A DNA stretch of 64,000 bases from Corynebacterium parakroppenstedtii (GCF_019754935.1 NZ_JAGSOA010000001.1:1-64000); one strand, 5' to 3'. Shown: positions 27,763 through 37,343, counted from the first letter of the stretch. Program-made: numbers and translations. The notes: generated by a model from the letters alone, not told the origin.

Positions 27763-28056
27763 GAACTAGATCGTAGAGAAGAATTTGGCCGAGACTGCTG
27801 GAGTGCGAACGGGACACTCTGCCGGTTGAACGAGAGTGAACAGACTTGACACTGTGACTAGTGTGAAAGTTGTTAATTACAATATAGTAAGTTAAGCATG
27901 TGGTTTGATAGACGCGTGTGAAAAATGTGCAACATGTGTTGCGTGTCGCGTTGACTCGAAAGAATATTGGCATAACCTAGACGTCATCGAACTACATGAG
28001 TGTGAGTATTCCCGCTCTCTTGCTCAACACGTACGACCACAGAAAGTGAGCCTGCA
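27763..28056 (+). promoter_or_regulatory. Promoter region of the second merR gene
   Basis: A 294-nt gap. TTGACT at 27951-27956 and TAACCT at 27973-27978 are separated by 16 nt and form a good SigA-type promoter about 80 nt before the gene. Further up, ACACT-N6-AGTGT (27849-27864) is an inverted repeat beside TTGACA (27846-27851), a possible regulator site. No gene is visible. Confidence 0.5.
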
Positions 28057-28635
28057 GTGAAACAGGAACAGGCACCCGTCCAAGGCGCACTCTTTGACGT
28101 CATGGATTCGGACGATGAAGTCGGCTACCGCGTTCCCATCGCCTGTCAGGTAGCGGGGATAACCTATCGGCAGCTGGACTACTGGGCTCGTACGAAGCTC
28201 GTCCAGCCATCCATTCGATCCGCACACGGGTCCGGTACTCAGAGGCTGTACTCGTTCCGCGATATTCTTGTTCTCAAAATCGTTAAAGGCCTGTTGAATA
28301 CGGGCATTTCCCTGCAGAACATTCGACGTGCTGTTGAAAAGTTGAGCAACTTAGGCGTCGATGATCTCTCCACGATTACGCTCGTCTCTGACGGAACCAC
28401 GGTGTATGAATGCCGTTCCAGCGAAGAAGTCTTCGACCTGTTGACCGGCGGGCAGGGCGTATTCGGGATTGGCGTTCCCGGAATCGTCAAAGAACTCGCG
28501 GGGACGATTTCAGAATTCCCGGCGGAGAAAGTTGTCCGTGAGGGGAGTGCCGACGACAGTGCTGAAGGGGCTGCTCAGCACACTGTCGCTGGGTTCGATG
28601 AACTCGCGGAACGTCGGCGTCGTAAAACCAGCTAG
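28057..28635 (+). CDS. MerR-family transcriptional regulator (Rv1830/ResR-type)
   Basis: A 192-residue MerR protein: YRVPIACQVAGITYRQLDYWARTKLVQPS is the first part of the winged helix, then GSGTQRLYSFRDILVLKIVKGLLNTGISLQNIRR. The C-terminal half is short and acidic, with no cysteine metal site. It corresponds to Cg1633 and Rv1830 (ResR). It is the last gene of the odhI-ftsR-DUF151-merR cluster but has its own leader. ATG/GTG start near 28057 in CAGTGAAACAGG; the frame opens with MKQEQAPVQGALFDVM, which is conserved-looking. Confidence 0.9.
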   Translation: MKQEQAPVQGALFDVMDSDDEVGYRVPIACQVAGITYRQLDYWARTKLVQPSIRSAHGSGTQRLYSFRDILVLKIVKGLLNTGISLQNIRRAVEKLSNLGVDDLSTITLVSDGTTVYECRSSEEVFDLLTGGQGVFGIGVPGIVKELAGTISEFPAEKVVREGSADDSAEGAAQHTVAGFDELAERRRRKTS

Positions 28636-28636
28636 C

Positions 28637-28671
28637 TAGCTGGCTAATACACTTGGCTTTTCAGCCAGCTA
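28637..28671. terminator. Convergent terminator-like hairpin
   Basis: TAGCTGGCT (28637-28645) pairs with AGCCAGCTA (28663-28671). An alternative small hairpin TGGCT-TTTC-AGCCA lies within it at 28654-28667. It sits between the merR stop and the end of the minus-strand VWA gene, so it may serve both. T-runs are short. Confidence 0.5.
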
Positions 28672-28676
28672 CGAAT

Positions 28677-30356
28677 TTAACCTGCCACGGCGTCGGTCAA
28701 TGCTTGGGGGAATGATTTGTCTGCGGCATTTGGGATAGCGTGGTAACGACCGTTGGTTAATTGGCTCACTTCGCGGAGCCACGGGTCCACTTTGTCGCCG
28801 AGAGCGATGACATCGACTTGTACAGGGGATTGCTTGCTGATGATATCGGCCTGAAGCCGAGCATTAGCTGCGTTCATGGACTGTCCCGCATTCGTTGAAT
28901 CCGTCACGATAACGACGCGCTTTGGAGCAGGTCCGCTAATTGACGCATTGAGCATCGCTGCGACGGTCGATTCATATAGGAAAGGGGTGCCGCCCGTCGT
29001 GAGCCCGTTAACCATCGACGCACTCCGAGCGCCGTGGTCACCGATGCTGAGGTCAACATGGTTTCGATAGGGTTGGACCCTTTCCATGGGCGAGGAAAAA
29101 CTCCATAACGACGTCACCCGCCCGTGCTGTCCCGCTTGTTGCAGGCTTCGGGCGCTCTCGCGCTGGATAACGTCAAAATGGTTGCGCATAGATTCTGATG
29201 TGTCGATCAGCAGCAGTGTCGACGCCGGGGCAGGACGTTGTTGATTCGCCTTATCAGGTTTTTGTGTGGACTTCGTCTGGTCCTTTGCCGCGTCCTTCTT
29301 TACTGGGGACTGTTGAGCAGCCGCTTTATCGGTTGCGGCCTCACGATCAGTGTTCCCTGAAGCCTGACTATTCATTTCTGTCGTGGTGGAGTTAGTCACT
29401 GTCACCGGTGGAAGCTCGCTACTGACCTGGTTAGAAGCAGCATAAGCCAGTTCTTTGGTGTCGTTTGATAGGGAATCATGGGCAGGAGTTTTCTCGGCAG
29501 CCTGCGATTCCGAATGCGAGCGGGCGAATTCTGAAAAATCAGCGGCAGCCCGTGCTTGGTATTCGGTAACCCGAGGGCTAGAGCTCATTGTCAGAAGTGG
29601 GAAATCGACCATCGCATCACTGATCGGTGAGAACGCCGTGTTGTCGCCCCCAAGCGACTGCGGAGCCGCTACAGAAGAATCTCCCTTCCCATTTGAGACG
29701 GACGAGACCGCATCCGAAAGAGAAGTGGGGGAAAGGGTGGCAGCGACCTCACGTGCCGACGCATCACGCGCTTGAGGATCCATACCGGCTGGATGATCTT
29801 TAGCGAATTGGGCACTAGCCGCATAAGCAGACCACGTCGAGTTGCGCGGATACACCGGTGCGCCCGGTGCTTTGTCTTGTGCCGAGTTCTTGGAGTGGAT
29901 CGCCCCCAATTGTTGGCGATCAACGAGCACCGACGAATCGATTTCTGCTTCGCTGCCGTCCAAAGCGGTCCCACCGGGATTATCCTGCGTTGAACCCGGG
30001 AGGCTACCAGCGGGTATCCACGCTGCGGGGAGATCCCCCTCGGGCGAATGGAACAAAGCTATCGCCTGTGCCGTATTCGCATATGTGATCTTCGGCGTAA
30101 TACACGAATCGTGAGTGGAGGGATTCGACTTCGAATAGTCCGACGTCAACTTCTCAGCCGTAGCCTTGGCCGAAGGGTCAGCAATGACGTTGAGAACCGT
30201 CGACCGGTCACAGTCAGCACCGTTAGACGATTTATTCCGACTGACGAAAACCACAGACAAGGCAGCGAGAAGTGCGAGCACGATGACAATAACAAAGGCC
30301 ACCCACACCCACCGTGCGAAGCGTAATTGCCGTGTTCCTGATCGATGATTCGCCAT
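28677..30356 (-). CDS. Membrane-anchored VWA-domain protein with solute-binding-like region
   Basis: A 559-residue protein with an N-terminal membrane segment (about residues 15-38, VWVAFVIVIVLALLAALSVVFV), then an extracytoplasmic part resembling extracellular solute-binding folds (CDRSTVLNVIADPSAKATAE, AALDG.. and a substrate-binding-like NSTWSAYAAS region). A low-complexity S/T/K/Q linker (about 315-370) leads to a C-terminal von Willebrand A domain with the MIDAS motif LLIDTSESM and later VIVTDSTNAG. The job is unknown; VWA domains bind proteins through a divalent metal. It is convergent with merR. ATG 30356 opens the frame. Confidence 0.8.
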   Translation of the reverse strand: MANHRSGTRQLRFARWVWVAFVIVIVLALLAALSVVFVSRNKSSNGADCDRSTVLNVIADPSAKATAEKLTSDYSKSNPSTHDSCITPKITYANTAQAIALFHSPEGDLPAAWIPAGSLPGSTQDNPGGTALDGSEAEIDSSVLVDRQQLGAIHSKNSAQDKAPGAPVYPRNSTWSAYAASAQFAKDHPAGMDPQARDASAREVAATLSPTSLSDAVSSVSNGKGDSSVAAPQSLGGDNTAFSPISDAMVDFPLLTMSSSPRVTEYQARAAADFSEFARSHSESQAAEKTPAHDSLSNDTKELAYAASNQVSSELPPVTVTNSTTTEMNSQASGNTDREAATDKAAAQQSPVKKDAAKDQTKSTQKPDKANQQRPAPASTLLLIDTSESMRNHFDVIQRESARSLQQAGQHGRVTSLWSFSSPMERVQPYRNHVDLSIGDHGARSASMVNGLTTGGTPFLYESTVAAMLNASISGPAPKRVVIVTDSTNAGQSMNAANARLQADIISKQSPVQVDVIALGDKVDPWLREVSQLTNGRYHAIPNAADKSFPQALTDAVAG

Positions 30357-30365
30357 AACGCAATG

Positions 30366-31298
30366 TTACAACGTTAAATCTGAGGTGCGAATGATATCAA
30401 TGAGCTTCGTCCGTAGGTCGGAGGCGCGCTGAGAAAATTCGCGTTGCGCAGCAACATATTGTGCTTTCCCCTCGGGCGTCTCAATGGGGACCGCAGAAAA
30501 ACCCCACTCGGTGAGGTCATAGGGCGAGGCCTCCATATCCAGTTTCCGTATATCGCACGCTAAACGGAATGTATCCAGCCAGAGTTCACCCGGCACGAGG
30601 GGGCCTAATTTCGTTGCCCATTTATATAAATCCATGTTTGCGTGCAAGCATGCGCCCTGTTCACACCGTGGTTGTGTTTCCCGCGATGGGTGGAACTTAT
30701 TGCGGGGGACGGCGTCGGGGGTGAAGAATCGAAAAGCGTCATAGTGCGTGCACCGCACGGAATGAGTCTCAACCACCCGGTTCGTCGCCTCTGGTCCTAG
30801 CCTGAGCGGTTCCGGGTGCCGAGGTCGTCCTCGATAAACCATCGCCCATTCGTGGAGGCCAAAACAATCAAAGTGCGTGGGATTGGACAGTGTTTGGGTC
30901 AGCAGATTCTCAATGTAGCGGAACGTCGAGCCCCGATCTGCCCACAACGCAGCAGTGTCCAATGTTGTGATGGTATGGCCATGAAGCTGATCCGCAGTGA
31001 TACCGGCGCCCTCAAGCGCAACGGTGGGGACAGATTCGCAATCAACCTTAGTGAAATACTTCATGGCAGGAGCATCGACGAGATACACACCGTGGCCAGG
31101 TGACCAATGACTGAGTTTCCCTGGGGTGACAGGGTAGTAATGGAAGATAAAGTCCCACACCGGATGCCGTTGCCCGCGAGAGGCGCGTTCAAGGTGATCT
31201 TTAGTCAACCTTGTGACCATGTCCTTATGTGCATTCCGACGCATTGTCCACTCTGATGGAAAAAGAATGGTGGGGCGAAATGTTGTCGAAGTCGGCAT
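30366..31298 (-). CDS. Conserved actinobacterial protein, often labelled 3-methyladenine DNA glycosylase
   Basis: About 310 residues from ATG 31298 (the frame opens at GTG 31343). There is no signal peptide or membrane helix. It is rich in aromatic and His residues (VWDFIFHYYPVTPGKLSHWSPG, FDCFGLHEWAMVYRG, CTHYDAFRFF, CEQGACLHANMDLYKW). I recall this protein from many corynebacterial and mycobacterial genomes under the name 3-methyladenine DNA glycosylase, but I see no helix-hairpin-helix or AAG motif that proves it. The His/Cys pattern could mean a metal site. It ends 9 nt before the VWA gene begins, so they may share a transcript. Confidence 0.65.
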   Translation of the reverse strand: MPTSTTFRPTILFPSEWTMRRNAHKDMVTRLTKDHLERASRGQRHPVWDFIFHYYPVTPGKLSHWSPGHGVYLVDAPAMKYFTKVDCESVPTVALEGAGITADQLHGHTITTLDTAALWADRGSTFRYIENLLTQTLSNPTHFDCFGLHEWAMVYRGRPRHPEPLRLGPEATNRVVETHSVRCTHYDAFRFFTPDAVPRNKFHPSRETQPRCEQGACLHANMDLYKWATKLGPLVPGELWLDTFRLACDIRKLDMEASPYDLTEWGFSAVPIETPEGKAQYVAAQREFSQRASDLRTKLIDIIRTSDLTL

Positions 31299-31363
31299 AA
31301 TGTCTGAGGTCGAATTCCTTTGCTGTCGTGGGGCAGCAGCCACGTCGGGGTTAGTCGTCTGCC

Positions 31364-32422
31364 TTAGTCATCGTGGGTACTATCGCGCACAGTTCCCACA
31401 TATTCCTCGATCAAATCTTCGAGGGTCACGATTCCGTATTGGTGCCCGCCATCTACTACTTGCGCAATATGACGAGAGCGTCCACGCATGAGCCGCAGCG
31501 CTTGATCCATAGGCGTAAAGGGGGAGAAGGTGATGAGCGGTCGGATTTCCCTACGCGCTAACACCGTTTCCGGGTCAGAATGGGGTGGGATTTCCCGGTC
31601 CAAAATATCTTTGACGTGGACGTAGCCTAAGTAGGTGCCATCTCTGCCTGTCACGGGGAAACGTGAAAACCCGGTGTCGGCAACAGCCTTTTCCACGTCG
31701 CCCATGAGCGGGCCACTGCCGCGCAAAGGCACTGTACGGACCTCGTCGTCAGGAATGAGAACCTCGTCGATATGCCGACGTGGTGACGCTAATGCCTTGT
31801 TCAGCCGAGAGTGCTCTTCTGCGTCGATCAGGCCTTCTTGGCGTGAATCAGCGATCATGCGCGCTAGCTCCGACGGGCTAACGGTGGTGTCCAGCTCATC
31901 TTTCTGTGTGATGCCAACAGCTGCCAGCGTGATACGTGCTACCCAGTTGAAGAAAAGAATGATGGGGCGCGTTATTTTCACGAACATGACGTGGATAGGC
32001 ACGAGCCACATCGCGACGTTTTCTGGGCCTGCGAGCGCAATGTTCTTCGGCACCATCTCGCCCAGAATGATGTGAAGAATCGAGACCAAGAGCAGCGCGA
32101 GCGCGAATCCAATCGGATGCAGTAATCCGTCGGGAACACCGAGAGCTGCCGCGGGGGTTTCGATGAGATGGGAGACGGCTGGTTCGCCGACTTTACCTAG
32201 CAGGAGGCTAGCGATGGTGACGCCGAATTGAGCTCCGGCGAGGTTCATGGAGAGGTGCTCAGTGGCGTTAATAATTGCGCGTGCTCTGGTATCCCCGGAC
32301 TCGAGGATCGATTCCAGACGGTCTTTGCGGGAAGAAATGAGAGCAAACTCTGCTCCCACAAAGAACGCGTTTAACGCGATCAGGAAGAGGGCGAATACGA
32401 GAGCCCATAGGTCGCCGATCAT
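31364..32422 (-). CDS. CNNM/CorC-type membrane protein with CBS domains (hemolysin family), short form
   Basis: A 352-residue protein with an N-terminal DUF21/CNNM membrane domain of about 3-4 helices (ALFLIALNAFFVGAEFALISSRK, AGAQFGVTIASLLLGKVGEP, ILHIILGEMVPKNIALAGPE) and a pair of CBS domains (FPVTGRDGTYLGYVHVKDIL; GIVTLEDLIEEYVG). It lacks the C-terminal CorC/HlyC domain. CNNM proteins are linked to Mg2+/Co2+ efflux. Its ATG directly follows the stop (TAAATG) of the longer paralogue upstream, so they form one translation unit. Confidence 0.88.
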   Translation of the reverse strand: MIGDLWALVFALFLIALNAFFVGAEFALISSRKDRLESILESGDTRARAIINATEHLSMNLAGAQFGVTIASLLLGKVGEPAVSHLIETPAAALGVPDGLLHPIGFALALLLVSILHIILGEMVPKNIALAGPENVAMWLVPIHVMFVKITRPIILFFNWVARITLAAVGITQKDELDTTVSPSELARMIADSRQEGLIDAEEHSRLNKALASPRRHIDEVLIPDDEVRTVPLRGSGPLMGDVEKAVADTGFSRFPVTGRDGTYLGYVHVKDILDREIPPHSDPETVLARREIRPLITFSPFTPMDQALRLMRGRSRHIAQVVDGGHQYGIVTLEDLIEEYVGTVRDSTHDD

Positions 32423-33820
32423 TTATTCCCCCTCTCGCAGTGGCAGATTGTTGTTGTCTCCCGCACTTGTCATCGCAGATGCTTGTTCAGGAGCGATGGG
32501 GGTCAAAAGCACCCGATCCACTCGTCGGTCATCCATCGATGTCACTCGGGCCGACCAGGATAAAGGATTAGTTTCCACCATATTGGTATCTGGATCTGGC
32601 AAAACGATGATGTCGCCTTCGACGGGAATCCGTCTGAGGTTGGTCATGACCAGACCACCTAGAGTTTCATATGGTCCCTCTGGGGCTTTATAGCCGAGCC
32701 GAGACTCCAACTCATCGATGCGCACGAGCCCGGAACAATCCCACGACGTTCCCGATTGCCGTATCTCAGTCTCAGTCTCAGTGTCATCGTGTTCGTCGAA
32801 GACAGCGCCGAGGATTTCTTCGACCATGTCCTCAATAGTGACGATGCCGCTCGTTCCGCCATACTCGTCGGCAACCATGGCCATTTCGCACCCAGATTGT
32901 CGAACAATCTTTAGGACACTGTCGCCGTCGAGACTGGTAGGCACGACGGGCGCAGGATCGGCGTAGTCGATCACTAATGTGGAATCGCGTTGATCGGTCG
33001 GAAAGGTAAACGCCTTCTTGACGTGGATGACGCCAAGAGTGTTATCGAGATCGCCATCTGTAATGGGGAAGCGCGAATGTCCTGTCTCCATGGCAAGGGT
33101 GAGCAAATCCGTCATCGAGGCGTCTTTTTCGAGAGCCTCGACTTTGGCGCGAGGGGTCATAATTTCGTCGGCCGAAACATCGCCGAATTTGAGTGACCTG
33201 TCAATGAGTGTGGCTTGATTCTTTGACATACCCCCATGGAGAGCCGAGTTTCGCACCAGCGCACCCAACTCCTGAGGAGAGCGTGCCGACGCTAGCTCAT
33301 CGGCGGGCTCGATTCCCATCTTTCTCACCAAATGATTGGCGGACCAATTCAACGTTTTAATGAATGGCGAGAAAAACCGGTTGAAATACACAACCGGCCG
33401 GACCGTGATCTTGGCGGCCTTCATAGGGTTAGTGATCGCTATGTTCTTTGGAACAAGCTCGCCATAAACCATGGACAGTAGTGCCGCGATAATCATCGCG
33501 ATGATCAACGCAATGGACTGCGAGGCAGAGGGGGAGATCCCAACTACTTCAAGTAGGGGCGTTATAAATGTGGACAGCACCGGCTCTGCTAAATAGCCTG
33601 TGGCCAGCGTCGTTAATGTAATACCGAGCTGTGCCCCGGACAAATGAAAGGAAAGGTTTTGATGTGCCTTTCCCACCAATTTGCCCAATGGGGAGGTGTC
33701 TTCCTGGATAGTGGAATTTTCCAGACCAGTGAGCGCGAACTCCACCGCCACGAATACTCCCGTGCCGGCGGTCAACGCGATGAAACCGATAATGCCCAGA
33801 ATACTTAATGCAATGTCCAT
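32423..33820 (-). CDS. CNNM/CorC-type membrane protein with CBS and CorC_HlyC domains, long form
   Basis: A 465-residue paralogue of the next gene: DUF21 membrane domain (GIIGFIALTAGTGVFVAVEF, SGAQLGITLTTLATGYLAEP, VYGELVPKNIAITNP), two CBS domains (RFPITDGDLDNTLGVIHVKK; YGGTSGIVTIEDMVEEILG) and a C-terminal CorC/HlyC domain (SGLVRIDELESRLGYKAPEG, LGGLVMTNLRRIPVEGD). Such tandem pairs occur in actinobacteria (Rv1841c/Rv1842c) beside gnd. A divalent cation transport role is inferred from the family. Confidence 0.9.
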   Translation of the reverse strand: MDIALSILGIIGFIALTAGTGVFVAVEFALTGLENSTIQEDTSPLGKLVGKAHQNLSFHLSGAQLGITLTTLATGYLAEPVLSTFITPLLEVVGISPSASQSIALIIAMIIAALLSMVYGELVPKNIAITNPMKAAKITVRPVVYFNRFFSPFIKTLNWSANHLVRKMGIEPADELASARSPQELGALVRNSALHGGMSKNQATLIDRSLKFGDVSADEIMTPRAKVEALEKDASMTDLLTLAMETGHSRFPITDGDLDNTLGVIHVKKAFTFPTDQRDSTLVIDYADPAPVVPTSLDGDSVLKIVRQSGCEMAMVADEYGGTSGIVTIEDMVEEILGAVFDEHDDTETETEIRQSGTSWDCSGLVRIDELESRLGYKAPEGPYETLGGLVMTNLRRIPVEGDIIVLPDPDTNMVETNPLSWSARVTSMDDRRVDRVLLTPIAPEQASAMTSAGDNNNLPLREGE

Positions 33821-33888
33821 AGTTGGTAGCTAGTGTAGATCCGCCAGACGACGGGAGTAATCCCGACAGGGGAGTGACCAGTCGTCAG

Positions 33889-35352
33889 TTACGCTTCAAC
33901 CTCTGAGCGATCGCCCGACCACAGCGTGTGGAAGGAACCATCTTTATCGATCCTGCGATAGGTATGGGCACCGAAGAAATCACGCTGTGCCTGAATGAGT
34001 GTCGCGGGAAGCCGCTCAGCACGAAGCGAATCATAGTATGACAATGACGACGCGAAGACGGGGATAGGTAGCCCCATTTCCGTCGCAGATACGACAATGC
34101 GCCGCCAGGAATCAACCAGGTTGGACATCTGTTCCGTGAAGTACAAGTCCAAGAGGAGTAGCTGGAGGTCCGGATCCTGATCATAGGCTTCGCGAATGCG
34201 GTTAAGGAATTTCGCGCGAATGATGCAGCCGCCTCGCCAGATCGTCGCTAAGTCACGGGGATCGACGTTCCATTCGTGCTCTGCTGATCCGGCCTTAATT
34301 TCATCGAAACCTTGGGCATAGGCCACCATCTTCGATGCGTAGAGGGCCCGTCGCACGTCCTCGATGAAGCTCTCCCGTTCCTCAGCGGAAATGGGTGAGC
34401 GGAGAGAACCGCCGGGGAGGTTCCCCTGTGTGGCAGTGCGTTGTGCGGTAGCACCAGACAATGCGCGTGCGAAGACCGCTTCCCCGATACCGGTGACAGG
34501 AATTCCCAGGTCAAGGGCAGCTTTCACCGTCCAGCGGCCGGTTCCCTTCTGGCCTGCGCTGTCAACGATGACGTCAACGAGCGGTTTTCCGGTTTCACTA
34601 TCAACATGGGAGAGGACTTCTGCGGTGATTTCAACCAAGTAGGAGTCAAGATCGCCCTTATTCCACTCCCGGAAAACGTCGGCGATCTCTGCTGGCTCCA
34701 TGTTCGCGCCGTAGCGGAGCAGGTGGTAGGCCTCGCCAATGACCTGCATATCGGCATACTCAATGCCATTGTGAACCATTTTCACGAAGTGCCCTGCGCC
34801 ATTAGGACCGATGTGGGTGCAGCACGGTGTGCCGTCAACCTGTGCGGCAATCGATTCCAGTAATGGGCCGAGAGACTTGTATGACTCTTCTGGGCCACCA
34901 GGCATGATGGAGGGGCCGTTGAGAGCACCTTCTTCACCACCGGAAATCCCTGCGCCGACGAAGTGCAATCCGCGGGCAGCAATTTCCCGTTCGCGGCGGA
35001 TGGTATCCGTGTAGAGAGAGTTACCGCCATCAATAATGATGTCGCCTTCCTCCATAGCATCCGCCAGCTGTGAAATGACGGCATCGGTCGCCGCACCAGC
35101 TTTCACCATGATGAGGGCGCGACGCGGGCGCTCAAGAGAAGCAACGAATTCTTCAATCGTCGACGACGCAATAAATGAACCTGTTTCACCAAAGTCCGAC
35201 ATAAACGCGTCGGTTTTTTCGTGAGAACGGTTGTACACCGCGACCGTGTAGCCGTGCGATGCAAAATTACGGGCAATATTTGAGCCCATCACTGCGAGCC
35301 CGACGACTCCGATATTGGCTAGGTTGCCTTGTGCTGTGGAGGTATCACTCAT
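33889..35352 (-). CDS. gnd: 6-phosphogluconate dehydrogenase (decarboxylating)
   Basis: A 487-residue pentose-phosphate enzyme giving ribulose-5-phosphate, CO2 and NADPH. The Rossmann motif GLAVMGSNIARNFASHG, GISGGEEGALNGPSIMPGG, the catalytic HFVKMVHNGIEYADMQ (Lys) and the C-terminal FGAHTYRRIDKDGSFHTLWS are present. ATG 35352 follows AGGGG closely. It is divergent from the thioesterase gene across 67 nt. Confidence 0.96.
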   Translation of the reverse strand: MSDTSTAQGNLANIGVVGLAVMGSNIARNFASHGYTVAVYNRSHEKTDAFMSDFGETGSFIASSTIEEFVASLERPRRALIMVKAGAATDAVISQLADAMEEGDIIIDGGNSLYTDTIRREREIAARGLHFVGAGISGGEEGALNGPSIMPGGPEESYKSLGPLLESIAAQVDGTPCCTHIGPNGAGHFVKMVHNGIEYADMQVIGEAYHLLRYGANMEPAEIADVFREWNKGDLDSYLVEITAEVLSHVDSETGKPLVDVIVDSAGQKGTGRWTVKAALDLGIPVTGIGEAVFARALSGATAQRTATQGNLPGGSLRSPISAEERESFIEDVRRALYASKMVAYAQGFDEIKAGSAEHEWNVDPRDLATIWRGGCIIRAKFLNRIREAYDQDPDLQLLLLDLYFTEQMSNLVDSWRRIVVSATEMGLPIPVFASSLSYYDSLRAERLPATLIQAQRDFFGAHTYRRIDKDGSFHTLWSGDRSEVEA

Positions 35353-35419
35353 GACCCCTGAGTCTAGCGTGTTCTATTTCCGACGTCTGACAGTGCATAT
35401 ATCAGTACGATGGTGATCT

Positions 35420-35941
35420 ATGAGTTTTGTCGAGAAATTCGGAATTTCCACACAGCGTCAACTCACTGATGAGGAATTAGCTGAGCTCAATGGCGGCGCC
35501 GTGTACGGAGAGGAAACTCCTGAAACAGGATCGAGCTCTGCTCTTCCGCACGGATTAGACCAAACCCTAGGCATGACCTTTACCGCGGTTGGCCCCGACA
35601 GAGTTGAGGGCAGGATCGTGATTGATCAGCGCCATGTTCAGCCGTGGGGTGTGACGAATGGTGGTGTGTACTGCGCGATTGGTGAGTCTATTGCATCTAT
35701 CGCGGGATATATCGCCGCTGGGGGACAAGCAACTGTGATGGGAGTGAACAACAACACAGATTTCTTTCGCCCGTCGCGCCCAGGGGATATCTTGCGTGCA
35801 ATCGCACGGCCGGTCAACCTTGGCCGGACTTTCCAGGTATGGGAAGTCCTTATCGCGAATGAACAAACTGAGAAGCTTGTTGCGCGGACAAACCTTCGAA
35901 CGTCGGTTATTCCGCAGTCTTCCACTTCTCAGCAGGGTTAG
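35420..35941 (+). CDS. PaaI-type hotdog thioesterase
   Basis: A 173-residue protein with the hotdog core GMTFTAVGPDRVEGRIVIDQ, HVQPWGVTNGGVYCAIGESIASIAGY, NNNTDFFRPSRPGDIL and ARPVNLGRTFQVWEVLI. This is the PaaI/MenI (1,4-dihydroxy-2-naphthoyl-CoA or phenylacetyl-CoA thioesterase) group; the GG-containing NGGVY helix start and an acidic residue nearby (GES) are in place. Substrate unknown. Its last 35 nt overlap the 3' end of ndh on the opposite strand. Confidence 0.85.
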   Translation: MSFVEKFGISTQRQLTDEELAELNGGAVYGEETPETGSSSALPHGLDQTLGMTFTAVGPDRVEGRIVIDQRHVQPWGVTNGGVYCAIGESIASIAGYIAAGGQATVMGVNNNTDFFRPSRPGDILRAIARPVNLGRTFQVWEVLIANEQTEKLVARTNLRTSVIPQSSTSQQG

Positions 35942-37343
35942 GGGTACCCAGTTTCCGGGTCTCCCGCACCTCTGCAGCCTTGGGTGATTCGACTGCTAAT
36001 TTGTCCAACCCGTTGCGTGCATAAAGCTGCTGCTGGGTGGTGTCCAAGTGCCACCGCTTGGGGGAAATGGAATTGAGCCCCCAGCTGACCATCGACACCA
36101 GCCTGTTGCGGAAGCCCACAATGAAGGCTAAGTGAACCAGCAGCCACGTGACCCATCCAAAGAATCCAGCGAATTCAACTTTATCCAGCTTAACGACGGC
36201 CTGGAATCGGGACACTGTGGCCATCGAGCCCTTGTCAAAGTACTCAAAGTCGGGGCGCTCCTCATATGACCGCCCCCGTGCTTCCTGGGCAATCTGTTCG
36301 GCAGCATACTTGCCACCCTGGATAGCTACCTGGGCAACACCAGGCAGCTTATTCAGTGACATCATGTCGCCGACGACGAAGACATCGCGGTGGTTGCCCA
36401 CGGTGAGGTCAGCATTGACCGGTACACGCCCGGCGCGGTCGACCTCGACGCCACTTTGTTTCGCGATGATGGCGCCCAGGGGAGAGGCTGCAACGCCGGC
36501 GGACCAAATCTTGCATGACGCCTCGATGGTCGTTTCTTCGCCGGACTCGAGATTCTTGTACGTTAGACCGCGCTTGTTAACATCCGTCACGATGGAGCCG
36601 AGGATAATTTCGACGCCCATCCGGCGCAGTTGGTTGGCCGCTTTTCGACCCAACCGCTTACCAAACGGCGGAAGTACCTGGGGTGCTCCGTCGAGAAGAA
36701 TGATGCGCGCGTCCGCAGGGTCGAAGTTGGAGTATTCGCCCGTCAGTGTGCGGTTCGCCATTTCCGCGACCTGCCCGGCTAACTCGACACCGGTGGGGCC
36801 TGCGCCGACGATGGCGAAGGTGAGAAGGCGATCGCGTTCACGCTGATCTGTCGTCATCTCGGCACGTTCGAATGCGCTAATAATGCGGGAGCGGATTTCG
36901 AGGGCATCGTCGATGCTCTTCATTCCCGGTGCGTACTTCGTGAACTGGTCGTTGCCGAAGTAGGACTGACCCGCGCCGGCCGCCACAATCAAGGAATCAT
37001 AAGGGAACACGAGTTCGTGACCATCTTGCGACGCTGTGACAGTCTTTGCTTCTGTGTCGACATTCTGAACTTCGCCTCGTGCGACGTGAATGTTGGGATC
37101 GGCATGGAAGATTTGCCGAATCGACGAGGCTATTTCACCGGGGGAGAGAATGCCGGTTGCCACTTGATACAGCAGCGGTTGGAAAACGTGGGTATTGTTT
37201 CGGTCGATGATTGTGACGTCGACATTTTCGTTGGCAAGGCGTTTTGCCGCGAAAATCCCGCCGAAGCCGGCGCCGATGATAACGACGCGGTGCTGAGAAG
37301 CGTGGGAAGCGGGGGCGTTGTGGTTCGTTTTTTCGGAGGGCAT
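35907..37343 (-). CDS. ndh: Type II NADH dehydrogenase
   Basis: Start taken at ATG 37343 (GAAGGAGA upstream), giving 478 residues; the open frame to 37439 lacks a site. It has two nucleotide-binding folds: FAD motif VVIIGAGFGGIFAAKRLA and NADH motif FAIVGAGPTGVELAGQVAEM; also the quinone-side VFVVGDMMSLN and AIQGGKYAAEQI. A C-terminal hydrophobic helix (FFGWVTWLLVHLAFIVGFRN) attaches it to the membrane. NDH-2 passes electrons from NADH to menaquinone without pumping protons and is the main NADH entry in corynebacteria. The 3' end overlaps the convergent thioesterase gene by 35 nt. Confidence 0.95.
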   Translation of the reverse strand: MPSEKTNHNAPASHASQHRVVIIGAGFGGIFAAKRLANENVDVTIIDRNNTHVFQPLLYQVATGILSPGEIASSIRQIFHADPNIHVARGEVQNVDTEAKTVTASQDGHELVFPYDSLIVAAGAGQSYFGNDQFTKYAPGMKSIDDALEIRSRIISAFERAEMTTDQRERDRLLTFAIVGAGPTGVELAGQVAEMANRTLTGEYSNFDPADARIILLDGAPQVLPPFGKRLGRKAANQLRRMGVEIILGSIVTDVNKRGLTYKNLESGEETTIEASCKIWSAGVAASPLGAIIAKQSGVEVDRAGRVPVNADLTVGNHRDVFVVGDMMSLNKLPGVAQVAIQGGKYAAEQIAQEARGRSYEERPDFEYFDKGSMATVSRFQAVVKLDKVEFAGFFGWVTWLLVHLAFIVGFRNRLVSMVSWGLNSISPKRWHLDTTQQQLYARNGLDKLAVESPKAAEVRETRKLGTPNPAEKWKTAE

